Assembly: GCF_002903145.1 (NCBI RefSeq)
Contig: NZ_PPDJ01000008.1
Coordinates: 1 to 64,000, forward strand
Direction of reading: 5' to 3'
Source of the DNA: Halobacteriovorax sp. DA5
GTDB lineage: Bacteria; Bdellovibrionota; Bacteriovoracia; Bacteriovoracales; Bacteriovoracaceae
DNA: 64,000 bases
Numbering within the stretch: position 1 is the first letter of the stretch; each line of letters opens with the position of its first letter. The translations under genes and the position numbers were made by a program. The notes below the pieces were generated by a model. The model was not told the origin of the DNA. It worked only from the letters and a program-made list of their open reading frames with translations, and did not search any database. Shown in pieces: positions 1 through 8,614 of this stretch.

Positions 1-43
1 CTTTATTACTTTATTTGAATGTTAAAGAGCCTCTTGAAATAAA

Positions 44-119
44 TGGTGGACATGACAGGAGTCGAACCTGCGACCCCCTGCGTGCAAAGCAGGTGCTCTC
101 CCAACTGAGCTACACGCCC
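44..119 (-). tRNA. tRNA-Ala (anticodon UGC)
   Basis: The minus strand folds as a 76-base tRNA with an encoded CCA end. The acceptor stem pairs GGGCGTG with CATGTCC using two G-U pairs. The T-arm contains GTTCGACTC and the D-arm contains AGCTCAGTTGGGAGAGC. The anticodon loop CTTTGCACG places TGC at the anticodon, so it reads alanine GCN codons. It stands alone here: no 16S or 23S sequence flanks it on its upstream side, unlike the common rRNA-operon tRNA-Ala. A promoter lies about 65-95 bases upstream. Confidence 0.97.
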
Positions 120-184
120 ACAAGATAACTCATCATCTGTTTTAAGCAGTTGATTTGTTTCGTTCATCTCTCAAGGTGAAACGT

Positions 185-213
185 AATTTATGTGACCTCG
201 TTTCATATGTCAA
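185..213 (-). promoter_or_regulatory. Sigma-70-type promoter of the tRNA-Ala gene
   Basis: On the minus strand a perfect TTGACA (-35, 208-213) is followed after 17 bases by TAAATT (-10, 185-190). Transcription would start near 178 and give a leader of about 60 bases before the tRNA. This is a sequence match only. Confidence 0.6.
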
Positions 214-297
214 CACTGTTTTTTCTTTTTTTTTACTTTTTTTGCATTTTTTTTAATTTCCTATCATAATTTCATTATGCAAAGGAGAATTTCAATA

Positions 298-873
298 ATG
301 ACTATTGTAAAGCTTGTAAGAATCTCACTATTTCTATGCATCTTTTTAAGTTGTAGCAAGAATAGCGATATAAAAACACAGGAAGAAGTATCGGACAAAA
401 AGGTTGATGTCTTTAAAATAAATGTAGATCGTACTGGATTATCTGAATCTGAAGGAATTATTAAGACTTCACACGGTAATATTACCTTTAAATTCTATCC
501 TAAAAAGGCTCCTAATACGGTTGCACGCCTAATTCAGTTAATTCAAAGTGGTTTTTATGATGGATTGGGCTTTCATCGAGTAATTCCTAACTTTGTAGTA
601 CAAACAGGGGATCCTATAGGCACAGGTAATGGCGGTTCAGGTAAAAAAATCCAGGCAGAATTTAATAATATAAGTCATGTTGCTGGAACAATGGCCATGG
701 CCCGTACTTTAACAGATGAAAATAGTGCTGATTCTCAATTCTATATAGCACTAACAGCACTTCCTCACTTAGATGGTAAGTATACTGTCTTCGGGCAAGT
801 AGTAGATGGATTAGACATCTTAAAAAAGATTAAAGCCGGTGATAAAATTATCAGTATTGAATACCTAGAATAA
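298..873 (+). CDS. Exported cyclophilin-type peptidyl-prolyl cis-trans isomerase
   Basis: This protein catalyses cis-trans isomerisation of proline bonds, probably outside the cytoplasm. Residues after about 55 form a cyclophilin domain, with the recognisable GFYDGLGFHRVIPNFVVQTGD stretch split across the active site and an F-x-x-V-V-D-G ending. The N-terminus (MTIVKLVRISLFLCIFLSC) is a signal peptide with a possible lipobox ending at Cys, so it may be a lipoprotein. I chose the ATG at 298 over the in-frame ATG at 277 because AAAGGAG at 281-287 is correctly placed for 298. The gene stands alone and is followed by a strong terminator. Family assignment is secure; lipidation is inferred. Confidence 0.92.
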   Translation: MTIVKLVRISLFLCIFLSCSKNSDIKTQEEVSDKKVDVFKINVDRTGLSESEGIIKTSHGNITFKFYPKKAPNTVARLIQLIQSGFYDGLGFHRVIPNFVVQTGDPIGTGNGGSGKKIQAEFNNISHVAGTMAMARTLTDENSADSQFYIALTALPHLDGKYTVFGQVVDGLDILKKIKAGDKIISIEYLE

Positions 874-898
874 GAAAAACTTTTTTTAATTTTAAAAG

Positions 899-923
899 AC
901 CTGCAGTTTGCAGGTTTTTTTTT
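899..923 (+). terminator. Rho-independent terminator of the cyclophilin gene
   Basis: A perfect 7-bp stem ACCTGCA/TGCAGGT (899-905 with 909-915) with a 3-base loop is followed by a run of nine T. Confidence 0.9.
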
Positions 924-1227
924 ACTTATTAGCTTAGAAATCATAGCTAAAATTTAGAAAAATTAAATTGCTCTTATCACTTATATAATGCAGACAAAAC
1001 CGGGTTTAAAGCTATTACAAGTAATATAAGATAATGTGTAAGCGTAACCACTTTTACAAATAATAGTTTAACAAAAACAATCATTACATTTTTTATTTCT
1101 TCTTTACTGAAAGAGAAAAAATTTAAAACTAACAAACACACTTTCTAAATATGTTCATAAATTAAATAATTTATAAAGTTAGAACTGAATAACTTCTCCA
1201 CCACTGTTTAGGCATGGAGATAAAGGA
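924..1227. other. AT-rich intergenic stretch with no recognised gene
   Basis: Between the cyclophilin terminator and 1228 I see no open reading frame with a ribosome binding site, no tRNA-like fold and no repeat. A TATAAT occurs at about 982-987 but has no convincing -35 partner. It may hold the promoter of the doubtful reading frame that follows. Confidence 0.5.
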
Positions 1228-1560
1228 ATGCATTCGAAAGAAGAAGAAAGCTTTTTGTATATAAAATTAACTTTATCAATTGCAACTCAAGAAGAGCTAG
1301 TAAAAGATTTCAGTACATATTTTTTGATTTTTTTTTCTGATAAAGAATTAAAACACTCAAGTTGCTTTTTAAATTTTCTTACGATTGAAAATCGTCTGGG
1401 TTATGGCGTCGGTGTATTTGTAAACAACTGTTTCGTTTTTGGGAAAGAAGGAATAAGGGCAAAAGATTTCTTGTTCAATTTATTTAAAAAGCTAAAAAAA
1501 AAGCCCGCATATTCTGCAGGCTTTTTTTATTTTCCATGTCTTTTTTTATCTTTTGTATAA
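1228..1560 (+). CDS. Doubtful small hypothetical protein
   Basis: An open frame of 110 codons begins at an ATG after a weak GGAG-like site. The translation is rich in Phe, Leu and Lys and has no recognisable domain. Against it: its last 20 codons run through the bidirectional terminator at 1496-1528 and overlap the better supported minus-strand peptide gene at 1527-1700. If it is real, its 3' part was probably captured from terminator sequence. I report it only because nothing else explains 1228-1490. Confidence 0.25.
   Translation: MHSKEEESFLYIKLTLSIATQEELVKDFSTYFLIFFSDKELKHSSCFLNFLTIENRLGYGVGVFVNNCFVFGKEGIRAKDFLFNLFKKLKKKPAYSAGFFYFPCLFLSFV
1496..1528. terminator. Bidirectional terminator at the end of the cox operon
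   Basis: AAAGCC-C-GCA and TGC-A-GGCTTT form a stem with one mismatch around the loop TATTC. It has an A-run on the left and a T-run on the right, so it works in both orientations. It directly follows the stop codon of the 57-residue peptide gene on the minus strand. Confidence 0.8.
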
Positions 1561-1700
1561 ATGAATGTTTTTAAAATCAGGAGCCCAACAATTAAAAATC
1601 CAATGATCCAACTTGTTTTCGCAGTAAATTGTCCATCTTTTACTGGTAATGGCTCTTTAGTTGGTACTTGTTGTGTAGTCGTATTCGTGTTTTCAGACAT
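1527..1700 (-). CDS. 57-residue single-pass membrane peptide of the cytochrome oxidase operon
   Basis: This small gene was found by reading the minus strand between the subunit IV gene and the terminator. It starts with ATG at 1700, after a strong AAAGGAG site with good spacing. The product has a hydrophilic Thr/Gln/Lys-rich N-terminal part (about residues 1-29), one membrane segment (WIIGFLIVGLLIL, about 31-43) and a basic tail (KDKKRHGK). It is the last gene of the cox operon, 20 bases after the subunit IV stop. The context suggests a small accessory subunit of the oxidase, but I know no family for it. The reading frame and start are well supported; the function is inferred. Confidence 0.75.
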   Translation of the reverse strand: MSENTNTTTQQVPTKEPLPVKDGQFTAKTSWIIGFLIVGLLILKTFIYTKDKKRHGK

Positions 1701-1720
1701 ACAAACTCCTTTGTGTCTAA

Positions 1721-2017
1721 TTATCTAAACATTGATTCTAAAATAAGCACAGTAGCATAAACACCTGCTGAAATTGGAATTGCAGCAATAAAACGTGTCC
1801 ATTTAGTTTCTTCATTTAAGTGCATAAAGTAGTAAGCAACTAAGAAAGCTTTTCCAAGAGCTAAAAGTACTAAAGCACTATCGCGATAAAACTTTGCAAT
1901 ATTTGTCATACCTGGAATGATTAGTTCCACAGCTGTTAAAAACGTCAGTACGAAGAAAATGAAAATATATAATTTCTTGTGTGAATGATGTGCGCCTTCA
2001 GCCATTTTATTCTCCAT
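1721..2017 (-). CDS. coxD: Cytochrome c oxidase subunit IV (prokaryotic COX4 family)
   Basis: This is a 98-residue membrane protein with three predicted helices (about 15-35, 46-65 and 75-95). The N-terminus is His-rich (GAHHSHKKLYIF), as is typical of caa3-type subunit IV (CtaF/COX4_pro). Such subunits help assemble or stabilise subunits I and II and carry no cofactor. It lies 10 bases downstream of the SCO gene in the oxidase operon. The assignment rests on size, topology and context, because this family has few conserved residues. Confidence 0.85.
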   Translation of the reverse strand: MENKMAEGAHHSHKKLYIFIFFVLTFLTAVELIIPGMTNIAKFYRDSALVLLALGKAFLVAYYFMHLNEETKWTRFIAAIPISAGVYATVLILESMFR

Positions 2018-2027
2018 TTATAATTAA

Positions 2028-2714
2028 TTAATTTTTTAAATACTGTTCTTTGTTAACTAATAAACCAAGATCAATCATTAGCTTATTAATATCTTTACTT
2101 GTTGAATCGTAATACCCTCTGATTTTACCATGTCCATCAACTAGAACAAGTTTTTCAGAGTGTGCAATATCAAGCATTGTTACCTTTTCACCGTTAACAT
2201 TGGCCTCAACTTCTTGTAATTTTCCCATCTGAGTACCGAAGCCATCTACTATTGTAGATTGCATATCTTCAGTCTTTCCAGTTAAGAAAGTCCAAATATA
2301 AGGATTTGCTTGATGTTTTCTTGCATACTTAAATAGTGTTTTAGGATTATCCGTTTCAGGATCAACAGTAAAAGATACAAGTGCAACCTTTTGCCCAAGT
2401 CCTCTTACTCTCTTTTGAATCTTTTGCATTTCTTCCGTTAACCTAAGACAGCTAGACGGACAATTAGTGAAAATGAAGTTTGCTATATAAACACGCCCTT
2501 CTAATTCTTTTGATCCAAATGTTTTTCCAAAACTATTAGTAAGTGAGAAAGCTGGTAATTGTTTCATGACTGGAAGTTCAGGAGGTAATTCTCTAAATAC
2601 TGATTTGAAAAAAGGTACTGAGAAGAAATATAAAACAAATACTAACCAAAACGCTTTCTTTGAGACAAGCGTTTCGATTAGTGAATTTGATCTTTTTATA
2701 CCTAAACTAGTCAT
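2028..2714 (-). CDS. SCO1/SenC-type copper chaperone for the CuA site
   Basis: A thioredoxin-fold protein anchored by one N-terminal membrane helix (about residues 21-35). The copper-binding CPSSC motif (Cys85, Cys89) and the distant His185 in DIAHSEKLVLVDGHG are all present, which fits a working SCO protein. SCO proteins deliver or reduce copper for the CuA centre of oxidase subunit II. That fits its place between the diheme cytochrome and subunit IV genes and 4 kb after coxB. Length (228 residues) is normal for the family. Confidence 0.95.
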   Translation of the reverse strand: MTSLGIKRSNSLIETLVSKKAFWLVFVLYFFSVPFFKSVFRELPPELPVMKQLPAFSLTNSFGKTFGSKELEGRVYIANFIFTNCPSSCLRLTEEMQKIQKRVRGLGQKVALVSFTVDPETDNPKTLFKYARKHQANPYIWTFLTGKTEDMQSTIVDGFGTQMGKLQEVEANVNGEKVTMLDIAHSEKLVLVDGHGKIRGYYDSTSKDINKLMIDLGLLVNKEQYLKN

Positions 2715-2733
2715 TATTTAACTCTGATGATTC

Positions 2734-3612
2734 TTATTGATTCTTAATACGATCAAGTAACTCTTTACGAGCTTCTGTGTCTTTTAAGTTCTTAAGATAC
2801 TCTACGTAGTGAGCAACTGCCCAGATTTGATCATCTGTAAGTGTTCCTTTCCAAGCGGCCATTGCTGTTCCACCAACACCTGCAGCTAAACGAAGAGCAA
2901 TTTCTTCAACTGTATCTGCCGAACGAATCGTATTCCAAGTGAAATCAGGTGGAAGTGATTTGAATCCCCACTCAGTTTCTTGAAGCTTTGATTGATAATC
3001 ACTATCAGAGAAATCACTCGCGCTCATACCAGTAAGCTTCGCAAGCTCATCCTTAGGAACGTAAGCTCTGTGACATGACCAGCACATTGCATCTGCGTGA
3101 TAAACTTTCTTACCTTCTTCAATAGCAGACTTAACGTGAGCTACACCGTAAGGGTTTTTACCAAGAGTAACTTGTTTTCCAAGTTCCTTATCTTTACCTT
3201 CCCATACTGATGGAGCAAAAGTTTTAATGTATTGAACAACTTCAAACATTTGATCTTCAGTTAGATCCCATGGAAGCATTGCCGTACCATGAAGACCCTT
3301 CTCTAAGATTTTGTAGAAGTGCTTATCGTGTGGAAGAGTTCCCGCTTCAACTTCTCCAAACTTGAAGACACCTTTAGTAAAGTCACGTGGTGGAACTTTC
3401 ATTGCCTTAGCTGCAACACCTTTTCCATCACCGTCTACACCGTGACAAGGCATACAGTATTCAGTGTAAATTTGCTTCCCTCTATTAAGAACATCTTTCT
3501 TAACATAGAGGCCACCTGCGAATACTTTATCTTCTTTGAAGTGGTTTTCCTGGCAAGAAACCAAAGATAAAATTGTAAACATTGCTGTTAAAGTTAATGC
3601 CATTTTCTTCAT
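2734..3612 (-). CDS. Diheme cytochrome c lipoprotein
   Basis: Two heme-binding CXXCH motifs are present, CMPCH in the first domain and CWSCH in the second, each followed by cytochrome c class I features such as MLPWDLT and MAAWKGTLTDDQIWAVAHYV. The N-terminus (MKKMALTLTAMFTILSLVSC) is a lipoprotein signal. I chose the ATG at 3612 because GAGGA lies just upstream; the longer frame from 3633 would overlap the coxC stop region without a site. It sits between coxC and SCO, so it likely carries electrons from the bc-type complex to the CuA centre. The electron donor and acceptor are inferred from context. Confidence 0.9.
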   Translation of the reverse strand: MKKMALTLTAMFTILSLVSCQENHFKEDKVFAGGLYVKKDVLNRGKQIYTEYCMPCHGVDGDGKGVAAKAMKVPPRDFTKGVFKFGEVEAGTLPHDKHFYKILEKGLHGTAMLPWDLTEDQMFEVVQYIKTFAPSVWEGKDKELGKQVTLGKNPYGVAHVKSAIEEGKKVYHADAMCWSCHRAYVPKDELAKLTGMSASDFSDSDYQSKLQETEWGFKSLPPDFTWNTIRSADTVEEIALRLAAGVGGTAMAAWKGTLTDDQIWAVAHYVEYLKNLKDTEARKELLDRIKNQ

Positions 3613-3622
3613 AGCTATCCTC

Positions 3623-4204
3623 TTAAAATACAAACATAACGATAAACATTACTAACCAAACGACACCTAAAAAGTGCCAAAACTTAGATACATTCTGTAC
3701 CCAAGTTACTTTCTCCATACTGTAACCTTTCATTGAAACAGGAAGAAGAAATAAAAGTGCAATTAAACCTAAAACAATATGCGCAGCATGTGTCCAAGTA
3801 AGTGCATAAAATAAAGATGGGAATACTCCGCCAGAAGCTTGAAGTCCCATCGCTGCCATTGAGTTCCAAAGTTGCCATTGAACAAACATGAAACCAAGAC
3901 CTAATAAATAAGTTAATGCGAAATAAACTCTCATGGCCTTAGTATTGTGCTTATTGAATGCAGATTCAAACAGCACTAAAGCAACAGAACTTAACGCAAT
4001 TATTATTGTACTGACCATAGGGAGTGTTAGAGGAATTCTCGGCATTCCCATTGGTGGCCATACATCAACAGTTAAACGGTAAACAGAAAAACCAAGTAAC
4101 ATCGTAGCAAAGAGCATTGTAAATGAAACAAGAAGCACAATCATCGCAATTGATGATGTGAGCTGTTTTGCTTCAAAATCTTTGTTTGTCATTACTTGGT
4201 TCAT
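3623..4204 (-). CDS. coxC: Heme-copper oxidase subunit III (first copy)
   Basis: This is a 193-residue protein with five or so membrane helices. The C-terminal half carries the family hallmarks WTHAAHIVLGL and VSKFWHFLGVVWLVMF. It lacks the first two helices of the seven-helix mitochondrial form, as is common in bacterial caa3 and bo3 oxidases. Subunit III has no redox centre and stabilises subunit I. It lies 5 bases downstream of coxA. A second, different subunit III gene lies at 13552-14190. No clear ribosome binding site precedes the ATG, so it may be translationally coupled to coxA. Confidence 0.9.
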   Translation of the reverse strand: MNQVMTNKDFEAKQLTSSIAMIVLLVSFTMLFATMLLGFSVYRLTVDVWPPMGMPRIPLTLPMVSTIIIALSSVALVLFESAFNKHNTKAMRVYFALTYLLGLGFMFVQWQLWNSMAAMGLQASGGVFPSLFYALTWTHAAHIVLGLIALLFLLPVSMKGYSMEKVTWVQNVSKFWHFLGVVWLVMFIVMFVF

Positions 4205-4209
4205 TCTAA

Positions 4210-5949
4210 TTATGCCTCAACTATTTCTTCAGTTTGATATTGGAAATCCTTACCTTCTGGAAGATTTGGGTTTCCTAGTTCGTGTGGTCCACACTTAACA
4301 ACAGGAATCTCTTTAAAGTTATACACTGGTGCTGGTGATGGTATTGTCCACTCAAGAGTACCAACATTCCAAGGGTTGTCAGATACTGGCTCTTTTTCTT
4401 TCTTAAAGAAAATTGTGTAAACAAAGTTGATTACGAATGGAATTTGTCCAAGACCCATTAGTAGTGCAGAGTAAGTAACAAATGCATTAATTGGGATTAG
4501 TCTTTCCATAAATTCGTAAACAAATGGGTTATAAAGACGTCTGTGCATACCTGCGTATCCAACAATCATCATTCCCATGAATACACCATTTAGACCAATC
4601 ATTGTGATCCAGAAGTGCACTTTACCCCAGAATTCATTCAGGAATTTACCAAACATTTTTGGCATCCAGAAATAAATTGCTGCGTATCCACCAAGAAGAA
4701 CAGAAGCTGCCATCGTATAGTGGAAGTGACCTACTACAAAGTATGTATCGTGTAGGTAAAGGTCAGTTGTAACAGTTGCTAGATATAGACCTGTTAGACC
4801 ACCAAGACCAAAAACGAATACAACACCAAGAGAGAAAATCATTGGCGTATCAAACTTGATTGATCCTTTCCAAATTGTCCCTAACCAGTTTGCAAAGAAA
4901 ATTGCAGATGGAATTGAGATCGTCATTGTAAGAGTCATGAAAGTTTGAGTTAAAAGTGGACTCATTTGAGTCGTATACATGTGGTGACCATATACAATTG
5001 TTGAAAGAATTGTAATCGAAGTCATAGAAAGCGCAGTTGCTTTCGCACCAAATGCTGGTTTTCTAGCGAAGAAAGAAAGTAAGTCAGATACAATCCCCCA
5101 CGCAGGAAGAATAAGGATATAAACTTCAGGGTGACCAAAGATCCAGAATACGTGTTGGTAAAGGATAGGATCACCTGTTCCTGTTGTTGCAGCAGCACCA
5201 GCAAGGAAGAAAGTTGTTCCAAATACACGGTCAAATAATAGAAGTAAAAGACCTGCACCAAGTACTGGAAGGAAAATTGCGTTTAGAATAGCTGTTAGCC
5301 ATAGACCCCAAACAGATAGTGGCATATCAAAGTATCCCATACCTGGAGCTCTAAGAACGATAACAGTTGTAATATAGTTAACCGCACCCATTGTTGAAGA
5401 TACACCAAGAAGGAAAAGAGCAAGAGTCCAAAGAGTTTGCCCGGCCCCTGGTGAACCAATTAGCGTTGATAGCGTTGGGTACGAAGTCCAACCACCTGCT
5501 GCAGCACCTAGTGGTAAACACAGAGAAGCAACAAGGATTAACGCTGATGCAGCTGCAATCCAAAAAGAAAGCATATTAAGTAATGGGAAGACCATATCTC
5601 TTGCCCCAATTTGTAATGGGATAAGATAGTTTCCGAACGCCCCAATTAGAATTGGTGTAATTGCGTAGAAAATCATGATCGTACCGTGCATAGTGAAAAG
5701 CATCGCGTACGTATCTGGTGGAACAACTCCTCCTGTTGAAGGGAAAAGTAAGTTACCTAGAATTGGGAATGCCTCTCCAGGAAACGCTAGTGTCCAGCGA
5801 ATCATAAGGGCCATCATCCCACCTAAACCTAGACCAATGATTCCGTACCAAAGAAATTGTTTTCCGATCACTTTGTGATCATAAGAAAAAATATACTTTG
5901 AGATGAAAGTCTTTGGCTCTGAGTGAATATGTTGCTCGAAAAATGCCAT
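4210..5949 (-). CDS. coxA: Cytochrome c oxidase subunit I
   Basis: This is the catalytic subunit of an A-type heme-copper oxidase (579 residues, 12 or more helices). Recognisable motifs are the low-spin heme histidine in MLFTMHGTIMIF, and the CuB His with the cross-linked Tyr in FWIFGHPEVYILILPAWG. The CuB pair YGHHMYT and the high-spin heme region HDTYFVVGHFHYT are also present. The C-terminal extension of about 60 residues is hydrophilic. It reduces oxygen to water and pumps protons. Gene order coxB-coxA-coxC is standard. All key ligands are present. Confidence 0.98.
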   Translation of the reverse strand: MAFFEQHIHSEPKTFISKYIFSYDHKVIGKQFLWYGIIGLGLGGMMALMIRWTLAFPGEAFPILGNLLFPSTGGVVPPDTYAMLFTMHGTIMIFYAITPILIGAFGNYLIPLQIGARDMVFPLLNMLSFWIAAASALILVASLCLPLGAAAGGWTSYPTLSTLIGSPGAGQTLWTLALFLLGVSSTMGAVNYITTVIVLRAPGMGYFDMPLSVWGLWLTAILNAIFLPVLGAGLLLLLFDRVFGTTFFLAGAAATTGTGDPILYQHVFWIFGHPEVYILILPAWGIVSDLLSFFARKPAFGAKATALSMTSITILSTIVYGHHMYTTQMSPLLTQTFMTLTMTISIPSAIFFANWLGTIWKGSIKFDTPMIFSLGVVFVFGLGGLTGLYLATVTTDLYLHDTYFVVGHFHYTMAASVLLGGYAAIYFWMPKMFGKFLNEFWGKVHFWITMIGLNGVFMGMMIVGYAGMHRRLYNPFVYEFMERLIPINAFVTYSALLMGLGQIPFVINFVYTIFFKKEKEPVSDNPWNVGTLEWTIPSPAPVYNFKEIPVVKCGPHELGNPNLPEGKDFQYQTEEIVEA

Positions 5950-5978
5950 TTTATATTCTCCTAAAAGTTATCTTAAAA

Positions 5979-6785
5979 TTAGTACTGCCACTTCCAACCC
6001 CAGAATAATTCAGGGTTTTCAGGGTCATTCTCATGAATAGCTTTCTCTTGAGCTTCCGCAATCCAAGTTGCGTAGTCCTCAGCTGAATAAGTAGTTAGAG
6101 AAGCTTTCATTCTGTAGTGATATGTTCCACACATTTCTGCACAAGCAATATCCCAAGTACCAGCTTTAGTTGGTTCAAACCATAGACGAGTTAAACGACC
6201 AGGAATTGCATCAACCTTACGACGAGCATTTGGAAAATATAGTGAGTGAATTACATCTTTTGAAAGTACTTGAATAACAACTTTACGACCAACAGGTAGT
6301 CTTAAGTCATTTAACTGAACAACATCATCTTCTGTGTTGAAGATATTGTCTGCACCAGCATATCTAAAGTGCCATGCCCATTGCTGACCAAGCGCTTGAA
6401 TACGAAGTGGATTCTCGTCCTCTTTTGGCCACTTAGCAAAAACATTTACATAATCCTCATTCGACATTCTTGTAATGTTCATATCGATTCCAAGGAATAC
6501 CGATAGACCAATTACAGTCGCAATGATGATATGAATCTTCTTGTTCCCATAAGTATAATAAGGCTTTGGGTGTCTCTTAGCTGAATAAAAGTAAGAGAAA
6601 CCAAATAATCCTGCACATACTAATGCAAAGAAAAAGAGGTTCATGTAAGTAGTGTAGCCAAATAACCAATCGATCAAGTGACCGTGCACAGAGATATCTT
6701 CAGGTGGTTTCATTCTTTCCCAAAGACTCATCTGCTTAGAAGTTGTACTAACAACTGTAGCTAAAACAGGTGTCAAAAATCCCAT
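5979..6785 (-). CDS. coxB: Cytochrome c oxidase subunit II with CuA site
   Basis: Two N-terminal membrane helices (about residues 45-70 and 85-102) are followed by a cupredoxin domain. The CuA ligands are all visible: His180, then Cys215, Glu217, Cys219, His223 and Met226 in CAEMCGTYHYRM. There is no fused C-terminal cytochrome c domain, unlike true caa3 enzymes, so the separate diheme cytochrome downstream probably supplies that role. The conserved aromatic region QQWAWHFRY for electron entry is present. The gene heads the structural part of the operon, 77 bases after the heme A biosynthesis genes. Confidence 0.97.
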   Translation of the reverse strand: MGFLTPVLATVVSTTSKQMSLWERMKPPEDISVHGHLIDWLFGYTTYMNLFFFALVCAGLFGFSYFYSAKRHPKPYYTYGNKKIHIIIATVIGLSVFLGIDMNITRMSNEDYVNVFAKWPKEDENPLRIQALGQQWAWHFRYAGADNIFNTEDDVVQLNDLRLPVGRKVVIQVLSKDVIHSLYFPNARRKVDAIPGRLTRLWFEPTKAGTWDIACAEMCGTYHYRMKASLTTYSAEDYATWIAEAQEKAIHENDPENPELFWGWKWQY

Positions 6786-6862
6786 AGACCTTCCTTCTAT
6801 TGAAATACTTTATTAATTTGAATTGATAAATTTTAACCCTTTTTTATAACATTTTCCACGAT

Positions 6863-8614
6863 TTAGCTAAGGAAAATCATCAATGATAGCAAGAGTGGTA
6901 AATAGATTATAGAACCCCAAAAATATTGTCGGGCCCAAGCTACGTAACTCGGCTCATCATGAATAAAAAAACTTTGCAAACTCTGCGCAAAAAATAGCCC
7001 ATTAACTACTAATGAAGCGATAAAAAAGTTCCAAGAATTGAGACCAAAGAAATATCCGGCACTACTAAATAAAAACAAGAGTAATGTCCAAAGAGCAATA
7101 CAGATCTTCATTTTGGCAATTGAGTAGTAATGAGGATAAACCTTAATATCACCTTCCGCGTAATCTTGTTTATGGTAAATCGAGATGGCCATGAAGTGAG
7201 GAATTTGCCAAATAAACAAAATACCAAACAATAAAATTGCTAGACCATCAATTTCACCTGTCACAATTGTGCGCCCCATCACAGGAGGAATTGCCCCAGG
7301 AAGTGCACCAACAAATAACGCAGCAGGACTAGTTCTCTTCATCGGAGTATAGACATAAAGATAAGAAAAAAATGCCAACGCACCGAGTAACGCAGTAACT
7401 TTATTTACATAAATATAAGTTAGACTAAATCCGAGAATAAAAAGCAGCCATCCTTGAACAACAGCATAAATTGGTTTTATTCGTCCTGCTGGTAAGGCGC
7501 GATCTTTAGTACGAACCATATTGGAATCAACTTCAATTTCCATATAGCAATTAATTGTCGTTGCAGACATGACAATTAAAATTGAAAAAATAAGTGCATT
7601 AATCAGATAGAAGAAATCAACATATTGTCCAGTAAGTAAAATTCCTGAAATAATAGTCGAAACAACGAGTAGACCAAGTCTTGGCTTAGTTAAGCTTAAC
7701 AAGTCACTTGCTACAGTATGCTTATAACCACCAAAAAACACTTCCTCAAAACGCTTGAACCACTGAAATAAGAAAAGTAAATTTAGCGTAATGATAATTG
7801 CTAATAAAAGATGAAGTACTTGGAAGTAAGTAGTATCAGTTAGTAAGAACAATCTCTTTGCATTAAATAAGTGAACTAAAAATAGTCCAACTAAACTTCC
7901 AGATAAAAGAGAGAATTGTTTAAATGCTCTTCCATGTAATAAAGTAATTGTTTTTCTTATACTAAAGAGAAACGCTAGTAGTACTACTAGAAACAGGACT
8001 CCTAAATACTTATGAAGAGAGTGTATTTGTGCTGCTACAGTAGTAGGCCAAAAGCGAAGGCCCTCTGCTGTTTGGCATAGGATATTAATATTATCCCCTA
8101 CTCCACACACATCTTTTGTTGCAGTTTGATGAACAATACCACCAAAGAAGAACTGTCCAAATGCAATTAGTAACATAATAAAGACAAGATCTTTCGACGA
8201 AGGTGAATACCCTTTTAAATTCAGTTCTTGTTTTTTGATAACAGGATAAAATTGCTGAGAAAAGATTGCGATATAAGCAAAACTTAAAATTAAGTGGAAA
8301 ACACTGACAAGAGTTGGAAGCTTATAAATGAAGTTAATTCCACCCAGTAGCGACTGAAGAATTAAAAGAAATAGTCCTAAACGAACAGACTTTTCTTTTG
8401 GATGCTTAATAAAAAGAAATGTATTTAAAACAATGATAATTCCAGCAAAAACTCTATGTAAAATTGGATATATTGATGACTTATCAACAGTAGCTGCATA
8501 ACAGATTGGCCAAGAAGTACACTCTAGGCCAGTGAAGTCCGCACTCACTAACCCACCAATGACAATTAAACCTAAAGTTAATAATATATTGATGAAGGCA
8601 AGTGTACGATACAT
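6863..8614 (-). CDS. ctaB: Fusion of a heme A synthase-like domain to protoheme IX farnesyltransferase
   Basis: The 583-residue membrane protein has two halves. Residues 1-290 resemble heme A synthase (CtaA/COX15): a GGLVSADFTGLECTSWPICY start comparable to GMGCPDWPTCFG, and candidate heme histidines His53, His107, His197/201 and His267. Residues 300-583 are a UbiA-family prenyltransferase of the CtaB type, with KPRLGLL and the Asp-rich site around Asn355-Asp363 followed by RTKDRALPAGRI. CtaB makes heme O by adding farnesyl to heme B. The start ATG overlaps the upstream ctaA stop by one base (TAATG), which suggests coupled translation. Whether the first half still makes heme A is unknown. Confidence 0.92.
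   Translation of the reverse strand: MYRTLAFINILLTLGLIVIGGLVSADFTGLECTSWPICYAATVDKSSIYPILHRVFAGIIIVLNTFLFIKHPKEKSVRLGLFLLILQSLLGGINFIYKLPTLVSVFHLILSFAYIAIFSQQFYPVIKKQELNLKGYSPSSKDLVFIMLLIAFGQFFFGGIVHQTATKDVCGVGDNINILCQTAEGLRFWPTTVAAQIHSLHKYLGVLFLVVLLAFLFSIRKTITLLHGRAFKQFSLLSGSLVGLFLVHLFNAKRLFLLTDTTYFQVLHLLLAIIITLNLLFLFQWFKRFEEVFFGGYKHTVASDLLSLTKPRLGLLVVSTIISGILLTGQYVDFFYLINALIFSILIVMSATTINCYMEIEVDSNMVRTKDRALPAGRIKPIYAVVQGWLLFILGFSLTYIYVNKVTALLGALAFFSYLYVYTPMKRTSPAALFVGALPGAIPPVMGRTIVTGEIDGLAILLFGILFIWQIPHFMAISIYHKQDYAEGDIKVYPHYYSIAKMKICIALWTLLLFLFSSAGYFFGLNSWNFFIASLVVNGLFFAQSLQSFFIHDEPSYVAWARQYFWGSIIYLPLLLSLMIFLS

Noticed and set aside
1..276. rRNA operon around the tRNA-Ala gene
   Set aside because: The upstream side of the tRNA holds its own promoter and then a protein gene; no 16S sequence is present.
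3319..3570. Plus-strand open frame of 83 codons inside the diheme cytochrome gene
   Set aside because: It is the complement of the cytochrome coding region, has no ribosome binding site and no family resemblance.
5022..5261. Minus-strand open frame of 79 codons inside coxA
   Set aside because: It is a shifted frame of a gene with all catalytic residues intact.
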